Of a DNA stretch of 64,000 bases, positions 1-10,577 are shown one piece after another. The position numbers and the translations under genes were made by a program. The DNA is taken from assembly GCA_015501055.1 (NCBI GenBank), contig JADNYV010000127.1, positions 43,051-107,050 of the forward strand. Reading direction: 5' to 3'. Under the pieces are notes generated by a model, which saw only the letters and a list, made by a program, of their open reading frames with translations, did no database searches and was not told where the DNA came from. Source of the stretch: Mucidula mucida. Taxonomy: Eukaryota; Basidiomycota; Agaricomycetes; Agaricales; Physalacriaceae. Every line of letters begins with the position of its first letter. Position 1 is the stretch's first letter.

Positions 1-42
1 AAGAACGTAGCAAAGTGTTAAGTGATATTTCACGACTTCAAG

Positions 43-596
43 TCATGTTATTAGATTATTTCGAGTGAACAGAGTGATAGTAAGTACCCACTGCGCTTTG
101 CCACGAATACATGCCTTAGGAATATGCCAAGAAGGCAGCCGTCGCGACAGACGAGCCAGCTGTAGTTCAAGAAGTTCCTCAAAGCCTGAGGAGTAAAGGG
201 AAGTCCTAAAGTATGAGCCGTCGGTCCAATTTTCGGAGCGTCGTGGGTTTATCGTGAACTCAAAACAGCTCAGAAACTGGTTGTAGGCAAGAAGAGTGAT
301 CGTCATGACCTGGTCGTGACAGGTGTAAGCGTTACATGACAGGGCCACGTGCTCGTCACTTGCTCTCATTGATCTTGCCTTGATCTCTTCGCTTTGTTCA
401 ATGTCTGGATGCCGACCAAGTCACCACTTTCGCGAGGGAAAGCGTAATCCACATTGAACTGACTTCGACACCGCCCGATATGCACGGGGATACCATACTC
501 ACTAGAGCATACTTTACCATTGTCCAGGCTTCCTGAAAGGCGCTCTAGTCGACACCCTTGCTTCATCACGGAAAACGTTCCCTGCAGTGCGGTCAC
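43..596 (-). CDS. Unrecognised reading frames
   Basis: Two minus-strand reading frames abut here, 366-596 and 43-369, and together would give about 180 residues if joined by a short intron or a frame slip near 366. I recognise no domain. The composition is protein-like (mixed hydrophobic and charged, several Cys), but there is no signal peptide, no clear splice pair and no promoter. It could be the end of a gene entering from upstream or non-coding sequence. Low confidence. Confidence 0.2.
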
Positions 597-637
597 TGTA
601 GTAAATGACGGTAAGACATTTACACTACGTTATGTGG

Positions 638-1697
638 TTAATCATCCTGGAAAATAGGAGACGCAGCTAGAGCTGCAGCATAAGCCTCGCCGTCCATGTC
701 TTCTTTATCCGTAGAACGAGCTACATGCGCCCACTTCTCTGCTTGCGCAATCGTCTGCTGAGCTTGTCGCTTAATCAACCAGAGGGTGTCAGATCCAAAC
801 TGGATCCGCAAGGGGAGCTTGGGCTCGCTGGCAAGTTTGAAGAGGGCCTTCAAATCGTCAGCTATCCATCGTCCAAGATATGCCCGGGGACCTACCTCTG
901 CCATACGATTCGGACTGCCCAGATGTGCGAAGTCTGCTTTCCCGAGTTCACGAAACATAGCGGCCGGGTTGGTGGGATAATCGTAAGCAGGATGGACGAC
1001 GGGGAGGATGTTTGCAGAGTTACCGCGCCATTCGCTGTCAAACCCTCCAGGCTGTATGATGGCGCCTTTAATATTCCACGCCGGATCCATCTCCTTGAGG
1101 AACGACTGGGTAAACCCTTCCAATGCTATCACCAACAATCGTTCGGTGCTGATCTTCGACTCACAGACAGACATTTCAGCGACTTACCGAATTTACTGGA
1201 GTTGTAGTACGATATGAGAGGGTTGGCAGTGTATCCCCCTGCTGTACTAATGTTAAAGAGATATCCCCCTGTCTTTTGCTCGCGGAAAATCCTTGCGATC
1301 TGAGGAATCCAGTCAGCCTGTGCCAGGACAAGTCATCGCGCTCATACCTCCTTCATAATATAAACCGGACCCCAGAATTTCACCTCGAATAGCTGGCGCG
1401 CATCCGAGAGGGCAGTGCCTTCGACTTCGCCGAATATGGCATAACCTGCGTTGTTGACGACGACATCCATTCGGCCGAAATGCTTTACGACACGATTCAG
1501 CGTTTCTACCACCTCTTTTGATTGGTGAGGTCCAATGTAAGTGGGAGGAGCTGATCTGGATAACGCTCTTGGAGAGACGCCAGGCCTGCAGCGTTGCGCG
1601 ATGTGGCAGCAACGCGTTCCCCGGCTGCGAGGACTCTTTCGAGGATGGCTTTACCGAGCCCGGTGGAAGTTCCAGTAACGAACCAGACCCGAGACAT
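638..1697 (-). CDS. Short-chain dehydrogenase/reductase (SDR)
   Basis: This is a classical NAD(P)-dependent SDR of about 316 residues, presumably cytosolic; the substrate cannot be told. The N-terminus has the Rossmann motif TGTSTGLG (about residues 8-15), then VNNAG, then the catalytic Ser region NISTAGG and the Y-x3-K pair in SYYNSSKF. Exons read 1697-1348, 1299-1188 and 1125-638; the introns (1300-1347, 48 nt; 1126-1187, 62 nt) are GT-AG and keep frame, and the second splits SSKF from ALEGF exactly where the family consensus continues. The frame breaks once at an A run (plus-strand T run 1516-1519), between LDLTNQK and EVVETL; one extra base restores the family alignment. Either a recent pseudogene or, more likely, an assembly indel. 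The ATG at 1697 directly precedes the Rossmann strand, as expected. Confidence 0.85.
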
Positions 1698-2793
1698 TGT
1701 TTGAATGTCGAGTATATCTTCCTGGGCCCTTTATAGCTGTCTGTTTCTTAATATCGCAACCGTCAGCATCTATCACGACACATACGTCTCGCGCCGGGCA
1801 GCCACGTCCTCAATTGCCTTCGAGCATACACCGCGGCCGTTGGGAATGCAATCACTTAGCAGTTGCCATTGATTCACGTTATGAGCGCGCAACTATTCCC
1901 CGGCCAAAGAGGGTTTCAGCACTGACTTTGGGCGCTGGGGCATTTGGCATCCTAAAGTAGGTCAAGCTTCTTCTCAGTCCTCGATGACTTTACGAGATAC
2001 TCAGATCGTTCAGGACCAATCCTTATGACTCTGGAAACACGCGTTCGCAATAACGGCGGTGGGATACCTCGATCTTGTGGATAGATGTGGCGTCCATTCG
2101 ATGTCGGCTCACACAGAATCAGTCGCCGCAAGAGCGGGGCGATATTATTACATCACAATGCGACGAGAAGGCCGGTTCTTGAAATTTCCCGGTCTGTATG
2201 CAACAGTTATTCGACTTACAGGCGGAGGTAGAACATCCATCTACTGGTGAAAGTCTTGCTGGGAAATAGCAGGCTGCCGAGCTTCCGGACCCGGTCGGAT
2301 GTAGCATGGATTACAGACTTGTTTCCTCCACTTTTTCTACTCGAGTCTATGTACCCGCCCTTCTAGAGAACAGCTATGAGGTATTTTCTCATCGTGCGTG
2401 GTCGGAAACTGAATTTCGGTTTTGAAGTTTAGGAGTGACTCTAGCTAGCTTATTATTAGCGCAAGGCGCTGCTGCTACCTCGAACGCCTCTGCGGATCTT
2501 CGCTATGATCAGCGCTACAGGACCATTCGGAATGGCATTCGGAGCCTCGGACTTTGGATGAAAGTGACTGATCAACGTCTTGTCGCTGATCGGAGGGACG
2601 CGATCCTCACGAGCTCGTGTACACCAAATCTATATCTCCCAAACGAAGCATACTACTAAGTCGGGACGCGGACACTTTCGTTGGCCGACAACACGAACAG
2701 ATTGCTGCCTGAGTCTACCGTGGAATTATAACGGCGGGGTCGTCATACTTCTCGAGTCGATTCGTATTCCTAATATGAAGCCAGGACCAAGAG
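1698..2793. other. Intergenic stretch
   Basis: About 1.1 kb between the SDR start and the first small-peptide gene. Short open frames (for example 2059-2250 plus, 2119-2307 minus) show no family features and no splice-consistent extension. I see no gene here. Confidence 0.5.
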
Positions 2794-2799
2794 TATAAG
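2794..2799 (+). promoter_or_regulatory. TATA box of small-peptide gene A
   Basis: TATAAG lies 76 bases upstream of the ATG at 2875. Peptide copies B and C have TATAAA at matching distances (76 and 58 bases), which supports shared promoter architecture. Confidence 0.55.
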
Positions 2800-2874
2800 T
2801 ACATTGGCCGCGAGCACTCAGGACACCGACACCCAGTATCCTGCCTCGCCACTGCGACTCTTAATACACTCACC

Positions 2875-3079
2875 ATGAAGTTCATCATTATGTACACTCT
2901 GATGTTGGCTACATTTGTGTACGCTCGTCCCGGGTGTAGGCGTGATAGAGACCTTGGTCAGTCAATCCTTACGAGGACTCAAAGGTCAAATGTATCTAGA
3001 CTAACGACGCACAGAAAACCTGGATCAACCTGCCCGTGCCAAGGTTGACGATGCTGACGGTGGCCCATTGTGTTTCTGA
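2875..3079 (+). CDS. Small secreted peptide precursor, copy A
   Basis: Predicted 47-48 residue precursor in two exons, 2875-2956 and 3015-3079, with a 58-nt intron (donor GTCAGT, acceptor ACGCACAG) in phase 1. Exon 1 encodes a signal peptide starting MKFIIMYTLMLATFVYA, then a basic stretch RPGCRRDRD. Exon 2 reads ENLDQPARAKVDDADGG and ends PLCF. The basic pairs resemble Kex2 cleavage sites. Copies B (3923-4117) and C (5694-5880) share the 82/83-nt first exon, the intron position and phase, the exon-2 start E-N-I/L-D-Q/R-P-x-R and a terminal Phe. I know no family with this pattern; the C-terminus is not a CaaX box, so it is not a standard basidiomycete pheromone. A secreted or processed signalling or effector peptide is inference. 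Confidence 0.6.
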
Positions 3080-3922
3080 AATATGTTATGTCCTCGCTCT
3101 TCTGTTGTTTCCCTTTCCCTTTGATTAACGACTACGGTCGCAGGCAATGTAGCCACATTTCCGCACTTTATTGATCACACTTATATCGGCTCGGCTGAAG
3201 TGTCTACATGTTGAAAGCTCCTGTAGATTCTCACGCAATGCATGCTGCTGTCCTCGTGCGTTACTCAGGCGATCTTGATTCTTTCCTCTAGCATCTGGAA
3301 GTATTCTTGGTTGGCGATCGAGATAAGTTGGGCTTATAGTCTACTATTACCACGATCTTTAATTGAAGTTTATCGGTGAGCTACAAAGCAATCCCATATG
3401 CGAGAATGTGATCTTGGTAGAACTGACGCGAACGGTTATTGGCTCCATACTCAAGGCGCGATAGTATATCCTCCGGCGCTCCGCGGTGCCATGGATGACC
3501 TGCGCGAAGTACTATGACAGCTTATCGCATGTATGGTCTTCTTCGACGAAGCTTTTCCCTGGGGGGACGCATAAATTGGCCACGTAGTCGACATGCTTGC
3601 GTCCTGACCTGATAGGTTAAGTACATGACTGGTGGGGCTACATTTTGCCTCATAAGTTTGCTGTGCACCCGAACACTTGCGAGCCGTTGAGAAGACAAAA
3701 AGGGGTAACGACGGACAGGTGCATGAGCGTAGATATTTAGTTATCTATACGACTGCCATCCAGGAACAGTAATGTCTATCGAACTGAATTCCCTAGGCAC
3801 TAGGGACCGCCGACGGTGGTAGTGTCAGGCTTCGGTTTGCATGGTGCGAAAGGCTTTGAAATAGCGTTAGCGGGCTGTCACTAACGGACAGCAGAGGAAG
3901 ATAACATGGTACATACTGGATT
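3080..3922. other. Intergenic stretch
   Basis: About 840 bases between the 3' ends of convergent peptide genes A (+) and B (-). No reading frame of note and no recognisable repeat. Confidence 0.5.
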
Positions 3923-4117
3923 TCAGAACCCACATGCCGGGGCAAGGCCAGCATCACGCGCAGGCTGATCGATATTTTCTAGGCGCCCTTCGAGTTAGCA
4001 TGTTGTAGCAAACACTTTCTGAAATGAGACTGACCAGGATCTCTACGCTGATTTTCACCGCAGTCTTGGGCGTACACCAGCGCAGCGAGAAGGAGAGTCA
4101 TAAGCAGTAAACTTCAT
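3923..4117 (-). CDS. Small secreted peptide precursor, copy B
   Basis: Paralogue of copies A and C on the minus strand: exon 1 4117-4035, 56-nt intron 3979-4034 (GTCAGT donor, CGCCTAG acceptor), exon 2 3978-3923 reading ENIDQPARDAGLAPACGF and stop. Exon 1 is one base longer than in the other copies (83 against 82), so the ATG aligned with the family start (4117, MKFTA) is out of frame with the rest. An in-frame ATG at 4101 restores a shorter hydrophobic leader, MTLLLAALVYAQDCGENQRR, followed by DP and exon 2. So it is either a gene using the second ATG, with a clipped signal peptide, or a pseudogene or sequencing indel. TATAAA lies at 4193-4198 upstream. Confidence 0.55.
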
Positions 4118-4192
4118 GGTAGGCTATTGGGATCGGTGGCGCGAGCACTTTTGTTCTTGGTGCGATGCGAGTCTTCGAGCTCAAGACTGCAT

Positions 4193-4198
4193 TTATAT
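4193..4198 (-). promoter_or_regulatory. TATA box of small-peptide gene B
   Basis: TATAAA on the minus strand, 76 bases upstream of the family-aligned ATG at 4117. It is the same position relative to the start as in copy A. Confidence 0.5.
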
Positions 4199-4616
4199 AC
4201 TGGAGATACGTGTTGTTCGGATCTTGAATATAACGACAATTCAATCGATCCGAGGCTCGCCACGGGGATGATAGTGGCCTCCATGTAGTCCGGCGACGAA
4301 GACGCAAATGTCAAGCCAGAGAAGCTGCCTAGACCAACCTAAGACACTGCTCACTTTTTATTTGTTCCTATCATTTAGAAGGCGCCTTCATTTCGAGAGA
4401 CAGACGAAATGTTTGCTTCGTCGCGCATAGTAGATATGTCGTGCGTGTAGAATGACGAGACTGATAGGGAACCCTCAAGTCAAACATGCCGATACCGAAT
4501 CAGTCCAGTCAGAGTCCAGTTTACGAGGTAGAACAGTCCTTCGATTGAGCTCGCCATATGGTCAAGGATAAAGGTGGTCAGGGCCTGTGCCAAGTTACTT
4601 TTTGACAATGACCATC

Positions 4617-4977
4617 ACTTAGTAGCCAAGTTCAAAGCTGGCGTAGCTGGCCGTAGCTGGGCCGTAGAAATAGTTCGTAGCTAGTTTCGTAGCCAGCCAC
4701 CTCAGTCACTCCGAGGCAAAGTCCGCAAATTGCCGCGGTATCACGCTCTTGTCACCGCTTACTGATGGTACGACATTTCGTTGAAGATCCTGTTCCGGAA
4801 GGTAGTAGAATTCGGATGGGATGCTATATATATGCAATTATCTCCTTAGAATGTTACTTCTGTATATATAATTGTTACAGCCAGCGGAAGGCGTCACATA
4901 AGTTATAGAAACCACAATTTAGTCACATTGAGTCCAGCTACGAAACTAGCTACGCCAGCTGAACTTGGCTACTAAGT
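4617..4977. mobile_element. MITE-like element with terminal inverted repeats
   Basis: The left end ACTTAGTAGCCAAGTTC recurs inverted at the right end (GAACTTGGCTACTAAGT, ending at 4977). Inside each end are further inverted blocks built from GGCGTAGCT and TAGTTTCGTAGC. Length is 361 bases, with an AT-rich centre (4820-4880) and no coding capacity, so it would be non-autonomous. The target-site duplication is not clear, so the exact ends may be off by a few bases. The superfamily cannot be assigned. Confidence 0.65.
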
Positions 4978-5693
4978 AACTGATAACTCGGCCGCCGGCT
5001 CAAGGTCTCTCTCCTCAGACCCCATGGACCATCGTCGCCGCCGCTCTAAGCTACGCGACGTTGTCGCTGAACGGCTGAACCCGGTACCCGCCCCATGTAC
5101 TGTCCTATTGCATTCCCAGAGTTACGAAGTCCCCTTAACGCGTTTCATCGGACGAACAATACCGCGACATTCTTGTAGACAATATGCGCGCTGCATACAA
5201 GGACGTGGCCATTACCTGCTCAGGACCCGCTGAATTGCCCTACGGTTCTCTTTCCAGATTCTCTTAAGGCTCTTTTGTCACCATGTCCAGCTTTCTGGAT
5301 AACATTTGAATCGATCGTACGCTGAATACAATGCATAAGAATCAAGGAGGCACCATGCGGACAGATCGTGGCGCGCGAACATAAAGGACATGTATTTATG
5401 GTACATTCTCATCGTTGCCTGTACTTATTTTCGCGCTTGCTGATTATAGCGTAGAATCAGGCCCTGCAACAATGTCAGACATCTGGTTAAACACCCTTCA
5501 AAGCGCAGATGTTCAGATTCTCAAGAACATTTTTATCTTCTTCTCGCGGCATCGGTTGGTAAATGCCCCCTCCCTGACCTATGAATACTCAGGTACACAC
5601 AGAATGAATAGGATTGACGTGTATATTTATCTGGGTGCCGCTGGTTACTAACATACAGCCAATAACTTCGCGCTACTTACTAACAATGACTCT
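4978..5693. other. Intergenic stretch
   Basis: About 700 bases between the MITE and the end of peptide gene C. Short plus-strand frames at 5024-5233 and 5415-5651 have no recognisable features. I see no gene. Confidence 0.45.
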
Positions 5694-5880
5694 TCAGAAC
5701 GCGGCGAAGGGTTCCTTGTTGTCGTCTCTGCGGGGACGATCGATGTTTTCTGCACAAAAGAACATCAGTAACGACGTGTCCGATATTATCAGACTTACCA
5801 GTAGGAAGAGGCATCACTGCAACGGGAATAGTGCCCGCTACAGCGGTCAGAAGGAGAGCGATTGCAATCGTGAACTTCAT
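5694..5880 (-). CDS. Small secreted peptide precursor, copy C
   Basis: Predicted precursor of 45 residues, the cleanest member of the family. Exon 1 5880-5799 (82 nt) encodes a strong signal peptide MKFTIAIALLLTAVAG and then TIPVAVMPLPT. The 49-nt intron 5750-5798 (GTAAGT donor, TGTGCAG acceptor) is in phase 1. Exon 2 5749-5694 encodes ENIDRPRRDDNKEPFAAF. The RPRR/DD junction is a good dibasic (Kex2-type) processing site and would release a C-terminal peptide DDNKEPFAAF; that is inference. A TATA box lies at 5938-5943. Exon 1 length and intron phase are identical to copy A although the leader sequences have diverged strongly, which argues for an old family under structural constraint. Confidence 0.65.
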
Positions 5881-5937
5881 AGTGGTATGTGATGTTTGAA
5901 CCTGAGAGTTGAGTAAGAGAGTACTCCAGAGCGTCAG

Positions 5938-5943
5938 TTTATA
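5938..5943 (-). promoter_or_regulatory. TATA box of small-peptide gene C
   Basis: TATAAA on the minus strand, 58 bases upstream of the ATG at 5880. Confidence 0.55.
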
Positions 5944-6732
5944 TGCTGTGAGTGCTTCTCACGCCGGATAATACATCACTCCTCCGTCTCGTGCAGACGT
6001 GGATATCTGAATACTGTGGCAAGAGGGAAACCCACTTGCGGTCATTGCATCACGCGCGTTATATATTCAGACGCGTATTTGAAGATATTCTTCCCGCATC
6101 TACAGGATGGAGGTGACCGGAGCTTGAACGAGCTCACGATAGCGTGGAATTTCCATGACACCTGCTTTCAAGTTCCTCCGTTTACATAGGAGGATAGTTC
6201 CCTTGGAAGGCAGGTATAGGCCATTTCCGCTGAAAGGAGAAGCTGCGGCTCCGTGGCTGAAATTACGTCCTACTCTAGGACGGTGAGAACGTTCCAGCAC
6301 CGAAAGGGGTCTTGGGTAATTATTGCGAGTCGCGCTCTTGCGTATCTGTCGACGTTTCTAGAAATCCAACTTCGAGCAGCGTTTTAGTGACTGTGTCTGC
6401 CAACAGGACAAAGCTCATCGCGGGTGACTCGTAGCAGCTCGTTCAGGCGATACGTTGCATTGAGCGAGTTTACAAGCCACTGGATTAGTGTCTTCTGGGT
6501 ATTTCTCCATGTTTTTGGCACTTTACCTGAGTGGCGACAATACCGATCATTGATCAACCGTCGATCGGCCCAGCTAGTCTTGTGCCCTAGGCCACGCTTA
6601 CCTAATTACAAATATGCTGTTTCCTTCCAACCACCATCTTCGTTGAAACGCCGTTGTCATTGGTTTGACCCTTTGCCGTAACACCTATAATGCCATGCGA
6701 GGCGGTGTTATTGCTCTTGAACGACAACCAAC
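5944..6732. other. Intergenic stretch
   Basis: Upstream regions of peptide gene C (-) and the F-box gene (+), which are divergent. The short frames at 6100-6300 minus and 6424-6681 plus are not recognisable. Confidence 0.45.
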
Positions 6733-8091
6733 ATGTCTTTGTGAGTGCAGTCTACAATTCTCTTTCAGCTCTCACCAATGCGTGTGTTTAGGATGAATCT
6801 TACCGTCACGCAAATTCCACCTGAAATATGGCTGGATATATTCGAGAAGGTTTCCCGACGACCAATGAACAGCCTGGACACCACATGTGCGCCATGGACG
6901 CTGGGCCAGGTCTGTACGACTTGGCGCCAGATCGTCCTTAACAACTCGTCCCTGTGGTCGACGCTCATTGTCACCTGGGAGCCCCCAAGGTCATCCGAAA
7001 TCCTGACTGAGCACCTTCGGCGATCTGCAGCCCACCCTCTCGACGTTGCGATGAAAGTACCAACACGCATCGATGACGACGCCCACATTGTCGCGAACAC
7101 TATCGCGTTGACATCGCGCTTTTCATCTATGGATCTCGTGACACAGCAATCCTATCGTTGGCGCGTAATCGAGCTCGTTGCCTACTCCGATATAAATATC
7201 GCAGACCGGCTCAAAGGGAAGCTTCCATTACTTGAGGAGTTTTATCTGAAAAAGCCATTTGGACAAGGGACGGGGCTACATGATCAAGAGCTCATCCGGA
7301 CTTTCCTAGAGGCCCCCAAATTGCGCAAGGCCGATTTCCGCGACAGCCAGATCATGGAAGCGCCCAACGGGGCTGTTGTTCCCATAACACATCTAGGCGT
7401 AACGATGAATTCGATCACGGAAATCGAGTACCTTCGCTCTTATGCGTCTCTTGTCGAGCTGCATCTTGACTGCTACCAGGAGCCGCTCGTCAGCCCTATT
7501 TGCATTACCCTCCCCACAATCGAGATGCTTGGCGTGCGGCATTCCATCATCCTCGACGCGCTCACGCTGCCCAATCTAGGAACGCTCACCGTGCGCGACT
7601 GTACCCCCCAGTCGTGCGAGATCCTTGAGAACTTTCTAGAGCGCTCTCGATGCCACTTGACGGTGCTCTCTCTCCTCGAAGGCGAGCTACTCGCCAAGGT
7701 TGATCTCACTCAGCCAGCCTTCCGACACGTCATCCGAGTCACACTGCCCATACCCGAGATGGCGCGTATAACGATGAGCAAGCTGTCTAGTCCGGGGGTT
7801 CTGCCGTCGCTCCAGATTGTGACCGCCATGGTGAGCGATGTGCAGTTTGGCTTGGAGGGCGAACATGAGCTGGAGGCGACCGAGTTCATCGCGTTTCTGA
7901 GGCACAGAGCGGGGTTGAAGTTGCTGAGGATGTATTGCTCGGATCCGGACTTTTTGGCGCTGCAGGATGCGGGGCTGAGAGAGCTGGAGGCGGCGGGTCT
8001 GGCGGTGACGCTGGATAATTTCAATAGTAATCATGATGAGTGGAAATGGTGGAAGGGGCCGTATTGGTTTCCTGTGGTCACTGTTCCGTGA
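6733..8091 (+). CDS. F-box domain protein
   Basis: Substrate-adaptor type protein of about 435 residues. The F-box is N-terminal: VTQIPPEIWLDIFEKV, then VCTTWRQIVLNNSSLW (about residues 8-60). The rest is leucine-rich and resembles the degenerate LRR region of basidiomycete F-box proteins; partners would be Skp1 and unknown substrates (family knowledge). I place the start at 6733: exon 1 MSL (6733-6740), 51-nt intron 6741-6791 with donor GTGAGT and acceptor TTTAG, then MNLTVTQIPPE. An intronless start at 6745 or 6778 is possible but would put intron-like sequence in front of the F-box. The frame is otherwise open to the stop at 8089. It converges on the maleylacetate reductase gene. Confidence 0.8.
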
Positions 8092-8382
8092 ACTTGGTTT
8101 GAACATATGAATTTTAATACCGTTTTAATGCGACTGACTTTATACCTCTCCTAGTAATGCAATTTAACGTTCTTGTCTTTCCACGATTGATTTCTTACTG
8201 CCGGAAAAGTCGTCTTCGAATTTCTCTCTTGGTCAGTCTAAACGATAGGTTTCTTAGATCGCAATGCAAAACGACAGCTACGTATATGGGCATCATGACA
8301 CTCATTGACCACAGGAACTGGGAGTATATTCTCGCTCGAATCGTTTTGCTTCTTGGTTATAAGGGATACATTACGTGTCAAA
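8092..8382. other. Intergenic 3' region
   Basis: 291 bases between the convergent stops of the F-box gene and maleylacetate reductase. AT-rich, no gene seen. Confidence 0.5.
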
Positions 8383-9553
8383 TCAAACACTCCCGGGCGG
8401 CAGTCCCTCGAATGCATTTTTCAACAGGACCAGCAACCTCTCTTTCACCAATGGCGCGGGATTGGGATATGGACTCTTCGCAGCGATATCTGCAGCTCTT
8501 TCCAAATCGTCTTCTTTCATCCCGAGCTCCTTCAAGGAATAAGGTGCACCCAGTCCTTTCGCGAGTTCGTAGACGCCCTGCGCTGCATCCGAGACCCCGA
8601 GGGCCTCAGCGACCTTGGACATCGCGTCCTCCGCATACGGCGTATTATAGGCTATGGCGTGTGGAAGAATGACGGTGTGCGTTTCGGCGTGAGGCAAGCC
8701 GAATGTTCCGCCTGTGCAGAATGGTCAAGCAGGGATTGCCGTGGGGGGGTTGTTCGTACCAAGAGTGTGGCATAGTTTGTGATGCAAACCCATTCCGACG
8801 ACGCCGAGGCACGAAGCGCACGCCCAGGCGCCGTATAACGCGTCGCTTCTCGCGTCAAGGCTCGCTGGATCCGAGGCTAGGATGGGAAGCGCTTTGGCGA
8901 TACTCGCCAGGCCCTGCAGGGCAAGGGTGTCGGTGATAGGATTGGCGTCCTTTGAATACAGCGCTTCGACGGCGTGGGCAAGGGCGTTTATACCGGATGC
9001 GACTGTGATGCGAGGCGACAAGGTGAGGGTGAGGGACACGTCGTAGATGATCACCTCTGGGAGAACTTTCATGGACCTTTGTGTTGTTTTCATACCGTGC
9101 TCTGTCTGCCCGAGGATCGGTGTTGCCTGTTTGTTAAGATACGTTGGGAAGAACGAGAGTGATTATTGAAGGTTGAAGGAGTACCTCTGAACCAGAATAG
9201 GTAGTGGGGATGATGATCTGAGGGAGATCTGTGCGGAATGCGATAGCTTTCGCGAGGCCGACGGCTGATCCGCCACCAATCGATATCAAGCAGTCCGCAC
9301 CAAGTGTTTCTACGACTTTGCAGGCGTCTTCCGTGACATTCGTCGGAGTATGCATGAGAGCCTTTGTGTATATCCCGACAGCCTTATTCCCCAGAAGATC
9401 CTGCAGATCACGGGCTTTTTGCGCTTGTCCTTCGGTGCTCAATATAAGAGCTTTGCTACATCCTAAGCGGTTGAGCTCGTCGGGGACGCGACTGAGAGTA
9501 CCAGATCCGAAGATGACGCGAGAGGGCAATGCGTTGTAGATAAAGTCTTTCAT
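8383..9553 (-). CDS. Maleylacetate reductase (iron-type alcohol dehydrogenase family)
   Basis: Predicted 354 residues, the normal length for the family. The enzyme reduces maleylacetate to 3-oxoadipate with NAD(P)H, the step after hydroxyquinol ring cleavage. Exons 9553-9185, 9126-8760 and 8711-8383; introns of 58 and 48 nt are GT-AG and in frame. Visible family motifs: VIFGSGTL near residue 14, the nucleotide-binding SIGGGSAVGLAKAIA, the metal-site region GINALAHAVEALY, and the second His block GLHHKLCHTLGGTFGLPHAETH, which spans the exon 2/3 junction. Its pathway partner, hydroxyquinol 1,2-dioxygenase, is intact at 60022-61470. A fragment of a second dioxygenase copy lies about 1 kb upstream at 10578. 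A TATA-like ATTTTATAA stretch is near 9655. Intact, with no sign of damage. Confidence 0.92.
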
Positions 9554-9929
9554 GATGATGGCTGTTTGAAGGATAAGGACAGAGCTGACTGATCAGCATC
9601 CGTGGGCGTTGTGTAACCAAATGTGGCGTCGTCGGTCCGAGACGAATGCGGGGTTATAAAACATCCGAGGAGCCATTCCGCTTCGCCACTCAGCGATAAA
9701 TTGAAGTTCTAGCGCGCAAGTCTGGTAAGTTCTGGCATGATGGTGACTTCAAACATGAAACTGACCAGCTACTGGCTAGACCGATCTTCTCAGCCAACAT
9801 GAATATGCTGCTTATGTCTGCTTGTCTGCGGCTTCCGGCGCGTAATCTAGGTTCCGTCTCGTTTCCCAATCCCCACATACGCGTCTGAGGCAGCGATTCC
9901 CTCGACGCGTCGCCTACCTTCTCCACCAC
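9554..9929. other. Upstream region of maleylacetate reductase
   Basis: Promoter region with a symmetrical TTATAAAA/TTTTATAA motif at about 9654-9661. No coding sequence recognised. Confidence 0.4.
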
Positions 9930-10577
9930 TCCGCTCTGGCATCAAGCTCCTGAAGCGTGGCAGAAGCTCTACAAGGAATGGAACGCAATCAACAAGAATG
10001 AAGTAACTTTAAGTATTCACGAAAGAAAGCCTGGAAAGGAAGGACGGAAGAAAATCGATACACGGTACAGTCCCACAGAGGAACGCCGGCGACAGAGTAC
10101 AGGCAATATGTAGTGCACTAAACTACACTGCCCTTGTTACCACCTCATCCTGGAATTGCACCCCAGAATAGTATATTCAATTTTTTCTCTCCCCATACAA
10201 AAAAAAAATTCGACATATTCTTAGGCTGACGAGGGAGACTAACCCCAGAAGGCGGCCGTCGTATCAAAGTCTCTTCGCCAGCGTCTTTGCAGTCGCCACT
10301 CCTCCGGAAACAGCGTCTTGATCACAGGGCAACCATGGATAGGCAAGTAACCATACTCAAAAATACAAATACTTATTAATTTCTAGCAAACCGCCTTTTC
10401 TTGTGGTACGGCTTAATTGGCCTTATCACGCTCCATCAGGTTCTCTTCTTTGCACAAGACAGTCGTCTCCATCTGTTTGAAGGGTTATTTCGCCAAGGTG
10501 AAGGATCAGCCGACCATACCTGTATTCGAGGACGATCCAGCGCGTCCAGTTGGGCTTTCATAGATACCGACTTACTG
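9930..10577 (+). pseudogene. Degraded Crinkler/RHS-like P-loop gene fragment
   Basis: Reads in shifting frames as the N-terminal part of the family seen intact at 58208-59607. Near 9955 it encodes APEAWQKLYKEWNAINKNE (intact copy: APEVWQKFYKEWSAVDTDE). At 10313-10335 it encodes ITGQPWIG, where the intact copy has the Walker A start ITGQPGIG. From about 10400 it encodes LFLWYGLIGLITLHQVLFF and SRLHLF. The GKT of the P-loop is lost (the exon begins CAAACCG instead of GAAAGACC) and several stops intervene. Clearly non-functional. Confidence 0.75.

Noticed and set aside
2875..5880. Small peptides as mating pheromones or MSDIN-type cyclic peptides
   Set aside because: Pheromone precursors end in a CaaX box and lack a classic signal peptide; MSDIN precursors have a different leader and tail. 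Neither fits.
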